A stretch of 64,000 bases of DNA, from the NCBI RefSeq assembly GCF_022682495.2, contig NC_071392.1, positions 134,539,318 to 134,603,317 on the forward strand, given 5' to 3'. Within the stretch, counting starts at the first letter, position 1. Each line of letters starts with the position of its first letter. The notes beneath the pieces are model-generated. The model saw only the letters and a list, made by a program, of their open reading frames with translations. It searched no databases and was not told the origin of the DNA. A program made the translations under genes and the position numbers. This stretch comes from Desmodus rotundus (taxonomy: Eukaryota; Chordata; Mammalia; Chiroptera; Phyllostomidae). Below, in pieces: positions 1 through 9,306 of this stretch.

Positions 1-39
1 TGACTAGTGCATAGAAGGTACAAAGTACTTTAAGATTTC

Positions 40-360
40 AGTGGGGACATTGGGAAAGGTATCATTGAGAAGGCTAAGTTTGAGCTTAGTTTGATAGATG
101 GGTAGGATGTGACTATGCAAAAATATTTGCAGAATAAGCCTATTCAAAGAATACTGGTAAGAAGAGCTCAGAGACAGGGAAACATTATGCATGTGTGAGG
201 ACCACTAAGTAGATCAATTAGATTAGTATGAGGGAGTATGAAAGAGTGAGATGGGATATACATTTGGAATGATGGGGCTGGGGGGATTTGAATAATAACC
301 TGAGAATAATGTTTCATGCAATAGGCTTAAAGGGGGTTGAAGGAAAACATGGTCAATATG
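40..360 (-). repeat. Probable ancient L2 LINE fragment
   Basis: The phrase order (increase in weight/length-like purine-rich text, 'gagctta...tagatgggtaggat', 'gaagagctcagagacaggg') resembles the antisense of the mammalian L2 3' region. It is highly diverged and has no clear ends. This is recognition by eye only; it could be another old repeat. Confidence 0.35.
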
Positions 361-609
361 GAGGTTTAAGGTATATCCCTAAATTCTTTGATATATCCTT
401 CAAGAGATGGAGCTGAATTCTTTCTTGAGTGTGCACTGGACTGGACTTGGACTTCTACAGAATAGGGTGAAGTGAGAGTGATGGTGTGGAACTTTTAAGG
501 CTAGGGCATAGAAGTCACCATGGATTCCTTCTTGCTCTCTCTTGAATTGCTTACTCTGGGGGGATATCAGGTACAGTGGTATGAGGATACTGAAATAGCC
601 CTGTTAAGA

Positions 610-830
610 GACCCATGTGTCAAAACCTGAGCCTTCCTGCTAACAATCAGCAAGGAACTGAGGTCTTCTGAAGAGCTATGAGAAGGAGCTACCCTGGAAG
701 CATATCCTCCAGCCCCCATTGAGCCTTCAAATTATAACAGCTGCAGCTGACAGCTTGACAGCAACTCTGAGGTGTGTTCCTTACCATCACTCAGAGGGTT
801 TCTGTGGGATTGAACCTTAGTTGGCCACAA
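610..830 (+). repeat. Probable old LTR fragment (MLT1/MaLR-like)
   Basis: The stretch with 'aaggaactgaggtcttctg', 'gcatatcctccagccccc' and 'gctgacagcttgacagcaa' follows the order of text found in ERVL-MaLR type LTRs. There is no coding sequence and the ends are not defined. The family assignment is tentative. Confidence 0.4.
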
Positions 831-1027
831 CAGCATCTCTTTCATTCATAAACTCTTTATTGATTGACTGTCTCACTTCCCCTGTCACTCTCAGTGCTTC
901 CTAAGATCACTTCCAATATTAGTGACTTCCATCAGATCCTTAGGTTAGGGTCTGCTTTTGGGGAAACAAACTAGTTGAGTAATGAAGATCTGAACTGTAG
1001 TTGTGACTTCAAGAATGTGACAGATGC

Positions 1028-1185
1028 GTCAAGGAACATGTATAAAGGACACATGGACAAAGCCAAAGGAGGGTAGGATTGAGAGTGGGAGATGAGGATG
1101 GCGGGGTGGAGGAAAGTGGTGGTGGGAAAATGGAGACAACTGTAATTGAACAACAAGAAAAAAACTAAAAAGAAATGAAAATAAA
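1028..1185 (+). mobile_element. 5'-truncated L1 3' end (158 bp) with TSD
   Basis: The insert contains the L1 3'UTR text seen in the longer copies of this window: 'aaaggacacatggacaaag', a G-rich purine tract, 'gacaactgtaattgaacaac' and an A-rich tail. It is flanked by a 17-bp target-site duplication, aagaatgtgacagatgc at 1011-1027 and aagaatgtgagagatgc at 1186-1202 (one mismatch). No ORF2 sequence remains. Confidence 0.88.
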
Positions 1186-1737
1186 AAGAATGTGAGAGAT
1201 GCTATAAGGAAATAATAAAGAAATAGGACTTTGTAACACTGGCTATAAGGAATCCATCTCAGTGATTTTCAAGATAAAGTCATTTAAATTCCTTAAACAT
1301 CTAGTCTTAGAATATGAGGTCCTAGAGGGGTAAAATGATCAAGCAATAGTTCATTAGAGAATTAGCAGCAAGTGTAAATCCAGCACTTGGGTTTCCAAGA
1401 CTGTTTCCTGTCCCCCAAATTATAGAGTTTATTTCTACAAACCCTCCCAAGCTGCAGATGAAAAACTGACACATGGAAGCTGAGAATTCCAAGGACCTAT
1501 ACTCACAAATATCAGGATAAGAAGACCAACTGTCAGTTGACCACAGGGCAAAGTTGTCATCATCCCTTTTTGAGAATCTAAATGTACTTTTTGTTTACCA
1601 GTTTAAAGGAACCTGATTCAAATGCTTTAGGGTGTCCTCCCTTAATTATCTCCAATTTAGGATCCAAACATAGAAATGAAATGAGTGGAAAGCATTTTGT
1701 TCATATAAGATTGTGATCCAAAACAGAACACATTTTT

Positions 1738-2084
1738 CCTTTTTTTAAACTTTTTTTTTTTTTTACTGTTATTCAAGTACAGTTGTCTCAATTTCCCCTG
1801 ACTACTCTACCCAACCCAGCAATCCCCACTTCCCACCCTTGATCCTACCCCTCTTTGATTTTCTCCATGTGTCCTTTATAGATGTTCCTGAAAAACTTCC
1901 TCCCCCCATTATCCCCTCCTACCTCCCCTCTGGTTACTGTCAGTTTGTTCTTAATTTAAATGTCTCTGGTTATATTTTGCTTGCTTTGTTTGTTTTGTTG
2001 ATTATGTTCCAGTTAAAGGTGAGATCATATGGTATTTGTCCCTCACCTCCTGGCTTATTTCATTTAGCATAATACTCTCCAGTT
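1738..2084 (-). mobile_element. 5'-truncated L1 3' end with perfect 20-bp TSD
   Basis: The poly-T side lies at 1738-1764, followed by the reverse complement of the L1 3'UTR and the last few ORF2 codons, ending in 'gctctcc agttcc'-like text. Perfect 20-bp duplications lie at 1718-1737 and 2085-2104 (ccaaaacagaacacattttt). The insertion sits in or at the edge of an older L2-like repeat. Confidence 0.9.
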
Positions 2085-2104
2085 CCAAAACAGAACACAT
2101 TTTT

Positions 2105-2300
2105 TTTACTCATTCATTTATTTATTGAATGTAATGACCAGGCACTGTGTTCAGGATCCAAACAAGAAATGATTCTTATCTCTCTCAAGCTCAAGAAGAG
2201 AGACTTCTTATAATGTGATAAATGCTAAAATACAGGGACCAAAATAGTGCTAATTCCAGGCATGAAGTACTAAAAAGAACATCAGAGAACACATATACAT
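2105..2300 (-). repeat. Ancient L2 LINE fragment (part 1)
   Basis: 'tttatttattgaatg...accaggcactgtgttcaggat' is the reverse of the L2 3' end (antisense 'attgagcacctactatgtgccaggcactg'). The same element probably resumes at 4557-4745 beyond several L1 insertions. Confidence 0.55.
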
Positions 2301-2429
2301 ATACACTATCTTCCTAAACCAGTTTAGGCTGTGCATTATCTAATACAAGTTTTATGGTCTTTAAAATATGGAACTTTGTCTTGTAGTTTTTGTCCAATAA
2401 TGAGAAGGAAGAAAAATTCTTCCACATTT

Positions 2430-3002
2430 CTTTATTGTTCAAGTACAGTTGTCTCCATTTCCCCCCCCACCCCCACCCCAAGCCATTACCACATCTCACA
2501 CTTTGTCCTACCCCGCTTTGGTTTTGTACATATGTCCTTTATACATGTTCCTGAAAACTGTACTTCTTTCCCCCCCATTATCCCCTCCCCTCTCCCCTCT
2601 GATCATGGTCAACCTGTTCTCAATTTCAATGTCTTTGTTATATTTTGCCTGCTTGTTTGTTTTGTTTATTAGGTTCCTGTTAAAGGTAAGATCATATGGT
2701 ATTTGTCTTTTACCGCCTGCCTTATTTCACTTAGCATAATGCTCTCCAGTTCCATCCATGCTGTCAAAAAGGATAGGAGCCCTTTCTTTCTTTCTGCTTC
2801 ATAGAATTCCATTGTGTAAATGTACCATAGTTTTTTGATCCACACATTTGCTGATGGGCACTTATGTTGCCTCCAGTACTTGGCTATTGTAAATTGTGCT
2901 GCTATGAACATTGGGGTGCAGAGGTTCTTTTGGATTGGTGTTTCAGGATCCTTGGGGTATAATCCTAGCAATGGAATTGCCGGTTCAAAAGACAGTTGTA
3001 CC
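2430..3002 (-). mobile_element. 5'-truncated L1 (train member 1)
   Basis: The poly-T side is at 2430. The reverse complement of the 3'UTR (C-rich on the plus strand, 2460-2600) and the ORF2 C-terminal segment follow, ending at 'gttcaaaagacagttgtacc', where the T-rich tail of the next L1 begins. The minus strand encodes an ORF2 C-terminal stretch (2669-2971) resembling the 3' end of L1 ORF2. No TSD could be assigned. Confidence 0.85.
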
Positions 3003-3722
3003 TTTATTTATTTATTTATTTATTTTAAAATTTTTATTGTTATTCAATTAGAGTTGTATGCCTTTTCTCCCCATCCCTCCACCCCACCCCAGGTGAACCC
3101 ACCTCCCTCCCCCACCTCCACCCTCCCCCTTGGTTTTGTCCATGTGTCCTTTATAGTAGTTCCTGTAATCCCCTCTTCCCACTGTCCCCGCCCCCTCCCC
3201 CCCCCCGCCCTGGCTATTGTTAGATTGTTCTTAACTTCAATGTCTCTGGTTATATTTTGTTTGCTTTTTTCTTCTATTGATTATGTTCCAGTTAAAGGTG
3301 AGATCATATGGTATTTGTCCCTCACCGCCTGGCTTATTTCACTTAGCATAATGCTCTCCAGTTTCATCCATGCTGTTGCAAAGGGTATAAGCTCCTTCTT
3401 TCTCTCTGCTGCGTAGAATTCCATTGTGTAAATATACCATAGTTTTTGGATCCACTCATTTGCTGATGGGCACTTAGGTTGCTTCCAGTACTTGGCTATT
3501 GTAAATTGTGCTGCTATGAACATTGGGGTGCACAGGTTCTTTTGGATTGGTGTTTCAGTGTTCTTAGGGTATAATCCCAGCAGCGGAATTAATGGTTCAA
3601 AGGGCAGTTCCATTTTCAGTTTTCTGAGGATATTCCATACTGTTTTCCACAGTGGCCTCACCAGTCTGCATTCCCACCAACAGTGCACTAGGGTTCCCTT
3701 TTCTCCGCATCCTCTCCAACAT
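3003..3722 (-). mobile_element. 5'-truncated L1 (train member 2)
   Basis: The tail (TTTA)n lies at 3003-3040, followed by the 3'UTR and an open ORF2 C-terminal segment on the minus strand (3281-3688). That segment has the [15 protein letters not shown] motif and ends in PLTGT, as other copies here do. Its 5' end abuts the tail of the next L1 at 3723. Confidence 0.88.
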
Positions 3723-4130
3723 TTGTTTATTTATTGTTATTCAGTTATAACTGTCTGCATTTTCTCCCCATCCCTCCACCCCATCTCAGCCAATCCCACC
3801 TCCCCTCCCACCTCCACCCTCCCCCTTCATTCTGTCCTTGTGTCCTTTATAGTAGCTCCTGTAAACCCCTCTCCCCACTATCCCCTCCCCACTCCCCTCT
3901 GGCTATTGTTACATTGTTCTTAATTTCAATGTCTCTGGTTATATTTTGTTTGCTTTTTTCTTTTGTTGATTATGTTCCAGTTAAAGGTGAGATCATATGG
4001 TATTTGTCCCTCACCACCTGGCTTATTTCACTTAGCATAATGCTCTCCAGTTCCATCCATGCTGTTGCAAAGGGTATAAGTTCCTTCTTTCTCTCTGCTG
4101 CATAGAATTCCACTGTGTAAATGTACCATA
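3723..4130 (-). mobile_element. 5'-truncated L1 (train member 3)
   Basis: The sequence shows poly-T, 'ttattgttattcagttataactg', the C-rich reverse of the L1 3'UTR and the last ORF2 codons, breaking off after 'aaatgtaccatagtttttg'. It has the same orientation as members 1, 2 and 4. Confidence 0.85.
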
Positions 4131-4526
4131 GTTTTTGTTTGTTTATTTTATTTTATTTAATTTATTTATTATTATTATTATTTTTTAAATTTATTTATTT
4201 ATTTTTATTCAGTTACAATTGTATGCACTTTCTCCCCTTCCCTCCACCTCACCCCAGCCAGTCCCACATCCCTCTCCCACCTCTACCCTCCCCCTTGATT
4301 TTGTCCTTATGTCCTTTAGAGAAGCTCCCATAGACCCCTCTCCCCACTGTCCTCTCCCCACTCCCCTGTGGCTATTGTTACAATGTTCTTAATTTCAATG
4401 TCTCTGGTTATATTTTGTTTGCTTTTTTCTTTTGTTGATTATGTTCCAGTTAAAGGTGAGATCATGTGGTATTTGTCCCTCACCGCCTGGCTTATTTCAC
4501 TTAGCATAATGCTCTCCAGTTCCATC
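4131..4526 (-). mobile_element. 5'-truncated L1 (train member 4) with small 5' inversion
   Basis: A long T/A-rich tail (4131-4215) precedes the 3'UTR and ORF2 end, to 'ctccagttccatccat'. Immediately beyond (4527-4556) there is a short plus-oriented piece, 'tttgcaatggcatggatgg', which is the adjoining upstream L1 sequence in the opposite direction. Together they form an imperfect hairpin, as expected of a minimal twin-priming inversion. Confidence 0.8.
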
Positions 4527-4556
4527 CATCCTTTGCAATGGCATGGATGGAACCAG

Positions 4557-4745
4557 TTGAAATTTTTAAGGCGAGCAATGTCATCCTGTGACATACATTG
4601 TATATATGATGATCCTGGCTGCTATATTGAGAATAATATGAAAATGTTAAAAGACAGAAAACTAGTTAGGAGGTCACTGCAGTAATTCTGGTGAGGACAT
4701 GATGGTGGGTTTGATTAGAAGGGTAACTGAAGTGGCAAGAAATGG
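4557..4745 (-). repeat. Ancient L2 LINE fragment (part 2)
   Basis: 'gttaggaggtcactgcagta', 'ctggtgaggacatgatgg' and 'gtggcaagaaatgg' follow the antisense L2 text about two-sided variation and animal-wide copies. It is probably the continuation of 2105-2300, the two parts being separated by the L1 train. Confidence 0.5.
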
Positions 4746-4764
4746 TTGCCACTTCAACCATTGG

Positions 4765-5176
4765 TTTTACAACCAATCTAAAAACAATAAATAAATAGAA
4801 TATACTTGACCCCCTTTACCCTATACCATCCCTTCACACCCCCATTCCCTTTGGTAACCACCATACTTTTGTCTGTGATTATGAGTTTTTGTTTGGACAG
4901 TAAGAATAAACATAGTTAAAATATCCATATTATCCAAAGCAATATACAGATTTAATGATATCCCCATCAAAAAATTCCAATGGTATTTTTATTTTATTTA
5001 TTTATTTTCTGTTGAATTTATTTGGGTGACATTGATTCACAAAACCATATGAGTTTGACGTCTACAACTCAACAAAGATTCATCTGCACACTGCATCATG
5101 TGCCCATTACTCAAAGTCAAAATTAGAATAATTTTAATACCTGCTCTCCTTATGTTATTTGGTTGTTGCAGAATAA
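4765..5176. repeat. Older L1 fragments, mixed orientation
   Basis: 4915-4990 reads as plus-strand ORF2 ('atccatattatccaaagcaatatacagatt...'). 4995-5130 reads as the reverse of an older mammalian L1 3'UTR ('gggtgacattgattcacaaaaccat'). 4800-4900 has the C-rich text of an L1M-type 3'UTR. The pieces are too diverged to give ends. Confidence 0.45.
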
Positions 5177-5190
5177 AATAAAAATGCTTT

Positions 5191-6077
5191 GTACCAGACT
5201 GCATTCCCACCAACAGTACACTAGGGTTCCCTTTTCTCCACATCATCGTTGTTTGTTGTTTTATTAAAGATGGCCATCTGACAGGTGGGAGGTGCTATCT
5301 CATTGTGGCTTTAATTTGCATCTCTCTGATGGTTAGTGATGCTGAGCATCTTTTCATATGCCTATGGGACATCTGCATGTTCTCCTTGGAGAAGTGTCTA
5401 TTCAGGCCTTTGGCCATTTTTAAATTGGATTGTTTGTCTACCTGGTGTTGAGTCATATGAGTTCTTTACATAGTTTGGAGATCAAATCCTTGTCTGTTGT
5501 ATTATTTTATTGCTAAGAATATACCATAAGAATCCCAAATCAGCAATTCAAAAGAACTTATGCACTCCTATGTTCATAACATCACTGTTTACAATAACTA
5601 AATGTTGGAAACAGCCTAGGTGCCCATCATATAATGAGTGGATCAAAAAACTGTGGTACATTTACACAAAGGAATATTACATAGCAGAAAGAAAGAAGGA
5701 ACTCCAACCTTTTGGATGTTTTGGGTGGAACTGGAGAATATTATGCTAAGTGAAATAAGCCAGTCAGTGAAAGACAAATACCATACAATCTTACCTATAA
5801 GAGGAATCTAATGAACAAAATAAACTAATGAACAAAATAGAACCACAGGCATGGAAACGTGGAACAGACTGAAAGTCACCAGAGGAGTGGGGTGAGGGAG
5901 ATAATGTCAGAAAGGAGGGGAAGGGACTAGACAAAGAACGTGTGTAAATGACCCATGGACATGGACAACAGTGTGGGAATTGACTGTGGCAGTGGTGGGG
6001 GCAGGGGTGGGATGGGCAGAGGAGGGCAAAGGGGGAAATTTGGGACAACTGTAATATAATAACAATAAAAATGATTT
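5191..6077 (+). mobile_element. L1 with 5' inversion (twin priming)
   Basis: 5193-5508 is ORF2 C-terminal sequence in reverse orientation. 5510-6077 is the directly downstream ORF2 end, 3'UTR and A-rich tail in plus orientation. About 110 bp of L1 that should join the two halves is missing at the junction. The plus part has one reading frame (5510-5749) with the text CSPYNEW..KLWYIYT-like seen at the end of L1 ORF2. A possible imperfect TSD is aataaaaatgcttt (5177-5190) and aataaaaatgattt (6064-6077), but both are AT-rich. Confidence 0.82.
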
Positions 6078-6678
6078 AATAAAAAAGAAAACAATGGACT
6101 TTTAAAACTTTTCTGAAAACCAAAAAAAATGCTTTTTAAATTTCAGAGTGATATATAAATGCAAGTTACTGTTATGTCAGTGGGGGGTGACTTATCTATG
6201 AATCTATATAACAAATTCCTTTCAGAGTCTTTTTTTTAACAAACTGGGACATTTCCTCTGCCAGCTAAAAGGAGCACTGTAACTCAGTATGCTTGTTTTT
6301 TTTGCTTTGACTCACAGGAATCTCAGAGCAAATTTTCATGTCTAAACATTCTCACTATTCTTGAGTTAGTTTTCAATTACAATCATCCCTTCTCTTTCAA
6401 ACATGCTTTATTAATTTTTATCTCTATTTCAATTTAACTCTCATCTGTCCATCTTTCATTGAAAATTTTTAAAAATGATTCTAGGTATAAATAAATATTG
6501 GATCAACTAATGAAGTAAAATATCTCATAACCATGACCCACCTAATCCAGGGGTAATTATCATTTTTTATGATTATTAACCTGAAATAAAATTTTCACTC
6601 AGGTTAAAAGGAATATTTTCAAAACATTTCTTTTTGGGCAATAAAAATGTTAATTCTTATGCTCCTTCTTATTTTGTA
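6078..6678. other. No recognised feature
   Basis: AT-rich sequence. I see no repeat family, exon or RNA gene that I can support. Confidence 0.5.
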
Positions 6679-6688
6679 CATATTTCTT

Positions 6689-6897
6689 TTTTAAAAAGAT
6701 TATATTTATTTAATTTTATACAGAAGAGAAAGGATAGAGAAAGAGAAGGAGAGAGACATCAATGTGTGGTTGCCTATCACGCACCGCCAACAAGCATATG
6801 CCCTGTAAACCAGGCAAACGCCCTGACTGGGAATCAAACTGGCAACACTTTGGTTTGCAGGACAGCACTCAGTCCACTGAGCCACATCAGCCAGGGC
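6689..6897 (-). mobile_element. VES-type tRNA-derived SINE
   Basis: On the minus strand the element begins GCCCTGGCTGATGTGGCTCA (A-box region), has a B-box-like 'tttgattcccagtcagggc' and ends in a purine/pyrimidine-rich part with an A-rich tail. A perfect 10-bp TSD, catatttctt, lies at 6679-6688 and 6898-6907. This family (VES) is known from bats and is moved by L1 enzymes. It carries an internal Pol III promoter and encodes no protein. Confidence 0.9.
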
Positions 6898-6907
6898 CAT
6901 ATTTCTT

Positions 6908-7310
6908 AAAATTGACATTTTTGTAAATAGTATAATTTTCTCACATTATTACAAAGTCAATTTACCATTTAAAGCACTAAACCCTATTACAAACGTGTGG
7001 AACATTGGTAATACCAACTGCAAACTCAAATAACTTGTTTCCTGAAATAGTTAGGGACTTCGTTTAGCTGCAGGGAACACAAAACTTAAATAATAGCAGC
7101 TTTTCCTTTTCATGTAGCAGGAAGGCCAGAGGTGGGTGGTTCAGGGACACTGCAGGCCTCCTTAGTATTATAAACAACTGAGGTTCTCTCTTTCTTCATG
7201 TTTTGCATCCTAAATTGAGGATTTTTGCCCTCACTCTCACAGGATATGCCCCGTATTTTTAGGCATTGACATTGCATTCCAGATGAGGAGCAGAGGAAGG
7301 AGCAATGGTC
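6908..7310. other. No clear feature; possible old repeat remnant
   Basis: 7040-7250 has wording ('gctgcagggaacacaaaactt', 'caggaaggccagaggtgg') that resembles a very old interspersed repeat, but I cannot name it. No coding sequence is seen. Confidence 0.35.
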
Positions 7311-7329
7311 AAAATTGTACTGATTATGA

Positions 7330-8328
7330 GAGAGAGAAGATGGCGGCGAGATAGGTGGGAGCGGAGTTAACTTCCCCCTGCACCTGGGTGAAACTGCTAC
7401 CTACTCTACTGAGAAACAAAGCAAACAGCCAAAAGCAGCCCAGTGTTTATGAAGATAGGAGACCAAAAAGTACAGAGGACACTGAAAAGCAGAAGGGTGC
7501 CCAGCAACCAGGAGTGTGCCTATCCACCAGGGAGTGTTCGCACCACATCTTGGAGGGAGCTGAGACTACAGGCACCACCCAGGGCAGGGTGCCCAGCAAC
7601 TGGAAGTGTGCCCAGCTACCTGGGAGTGCCTGCACCTAATCTCGGAGGGAGCTGATACTACAGGAACCACCCAGGGGAGGGTGCCCAGTGAATGGGTGTG
7701 TCTGCACCTTATCTCGGAGGGAACTGAGACCACAGGAACCAGGGAGAGTGTGAATCAAGGAAGGCTCTGCACACACACCCATAGCCCGGAGGAGGCCTAC
7801 CATAAAAAAAGAGTGGGTAGAAGCTGGGAACACCAGGATTCCTCCTGGAAGAGGAAAACCAACAACAAAGGAATCACCAACACATAACAACAGAAGAAGG
7901 TGAAGGAGGAGGTGGAAGTCACACTAACTGAACCCAGGACCTATCTGGAGATACAACCAAATAGTGAGAACAAACAACTGAACAAGAGCAAGAGAAAAGC
8001 CTCTAAACCTTGTAAACATGGAAGAACCAGCTCCAAAACAACCTGCCCACACCTGCACCACAAAAGACAAGATGTGGGGGACAGACTAACCCTCAGATAA
8101 CCAGCTGGTGGGAAAGACCCACCAAAGAAAGACCCAACAAGAACCAAAAACCAAAGACATACACAGAGCCAACAGAAACCACAGCCAAGATCAGTAAGAT
8201 CAGGAGATCAAGGAGACTGTACACAAAATTTCACAGGTATTCTACCACACAAGTTTACACCAAAAACTCAGGGGGTCAGAACACAGCAACTTAAGAAGCA
8301 GAGGCTAACAGGAAGACTCTCACAAACA
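7330..8328 (+). promoter_or_regulatory. L1 copy A 5'UTR / internal promoter
   Basis: About 1.0 kb precedes ORF1. The first ~160 bp and the last ~150 bp can be aligned by eye to the 5'UTRs of copies O and I. The middle (7495-8180) is different and begins with 92-bp tandem units. In L1 the 5'UTR holds the internal Pol II promoter. The start 'agatggcggc' contains a YY1-type core (reverse complement of GCCGCCATCTT), which is the usual L1 start-site element. Function is inferred from the family. Confidence 0.75.
7495..7742 (+). repeat. 92-bp tandem units in L1 5'UTR
   Basis: There are three head-to-tail units, each starting gggtgcccag: 7495-7586 (92 bp), 7587-7678 (92 bp) and 7679-7742 (64 bp, internally shortened). 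Each includes 'ggagggagctgagactacagg'-like text and ends in 'aaccacccagggg'-like text. The arrangement recalls the promoter monomers of rodent L1. I do not see this array in copies O, I or H. Confidence 0.85.
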
Positions 8329-9252
8329 ATGGGAAGACAAAGAAACAATCCCCAAATGAAAGGGAAGGGGGAAGTCTCAGAAACAGTGCTAAATGAAAAA
8401 GAGACAATTCAACTATTAGATTCTGAGTTCAAGGAATTGGTTATGAGGAATCTTAACGAGCTCACACAGAACTACCAGAAACTACAGGGAAACTACAATG
8501 AACTCACTGCAAACTATATCAACATGAAAAAGGAAATAGAAACTATCAACAAGGGCCAAGAGGAAATGAAGAATACAATTTCTGAGTTGAAGAACATAGT
8601 AGAAGGAATGAAAAGTAGACTTGATGAAGCAGAGGATAGGATCAGTGAGCTGGAGGACAAAGTAGAAAAAAACACCCAGAAAGAGCAAGAAAAGGAAAAG
8701 AGGCTCAAAAAGAATGAAGAGGTAATAAGGGAAATGCAGGACAACATGAAATGTAACAATATCCATATAACAGGAATACCAGAAGGAGAAGAAGAAGAGC
8801 AAGGGATAGAAAACCTGTTTGAAAAAGTAATGATGGAAAATTTCCCTAATCTGAGGAGAGAAAAAGTCACCCAAATCCAGCAAACACAGAGAATCCCAAG
8901 CAAGTGGAACCCAAAGAGGCCCACTGCAAGACACATCATAATTGAAATGGCAAAATTCCAAGACAAAGAGAGGATCTTAAAGGCAGCAAGGGAGAAACAG
9001 GAAGTAACATACAAGGCAGCCCCAATAAGGTTAGCAACTGACTTCTCAATGGAAACACTCCAAGCCAGAAGAGAATGGCAAAAAATATTCCAAGTAATGA
9101 GAACCAGAGGCCTGCAACCAAGACTCCTTTACCCAGCAAGGCACTCAATCAAGATAGAGGGCCAAATAAACAGTTTCCCGGACAAAAGAAGTCTAAAAGA
9201 ATATACCTCCACCAAACCAGCTCTGCAAGAGATGCTAAAGGGACTGCTGTAA
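8329..9252 (+). CDS. L1 ORF1p, intact (copy A)
   Basis: An open frame of 307 codons encodes the L1 RNA-binding chaperone. This protein trimerises, coats the L1 RNA in cytoplasmic particles and accompanies ORF2p during target-primed reverse transcription. Residues ~35-130 are a charged heptad-rich coiled coil (KKEIETINKGQEEMKN, KVEKNTQKEQEKEKRL). Residues ~140-235 are the RRM-like domain (IHITGIPEGEEEEQGIENLF, then ARHIIIEMAKFQDKERIL). Residues ~240-300 are the C-terminal domain (ATDFSMETLQARREWQ, LQPRLLYPARHSIKIEG), ending in EMLKGLL. The start ATG follows 'cacaaacaatgg', conserved in copies O and I. ORF2 follows after 54 bp. I see no disabling change. A histidine (CAT) stands where copies O and I have arginine (CGT), which is a CpG-type change. 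Confidence 0.93.
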   Translation: MGRQRNNPQMKGKGEVSETVLNEKETIQLLDSEFKELVMRNLNELTQNYQKLQGNYNELTANYINMKKEIETINKGQEEMKNTISELKNIVEGMKSRLDEAEDRISELEDKVEKNTQKEQEKEKRLKKNEEVIREMQDNMKCNNIHITGIPEGEEEEQGIENLFEKVMMENFPNLRREKVTQIQQTQRIPSKWNPKRPTARHIIIEMAKFQDKERILKAAREKQEVTYKAAPIRLATDFSMETLQARREWQKIFQVMRTRGLQPRLLYPARHSIKIEGQINSFPDKRSLKEYTSTKPALQEMLKGLL

Positions 9253-9306
9253 GGAAAGGAAGAAAAAGAGAGAAAGAGGGAAGAACACAGGTACAAAGAA
9301 TCGGTA

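Noticed and set aside
2820..3416. 198-codon plus-strand frame
   Set aside because: It crosses the junction of two minus-strand L1 fragments and is only antisense L1.
6689..6897. Possible tRNA gene because of A- and B-box sequence
   Set aside because: The tRNA-like head is followed by a SINE body, an A-rich tail and TSDs. The cloverleaf is degraded. It is a SINE, like the three other copies.
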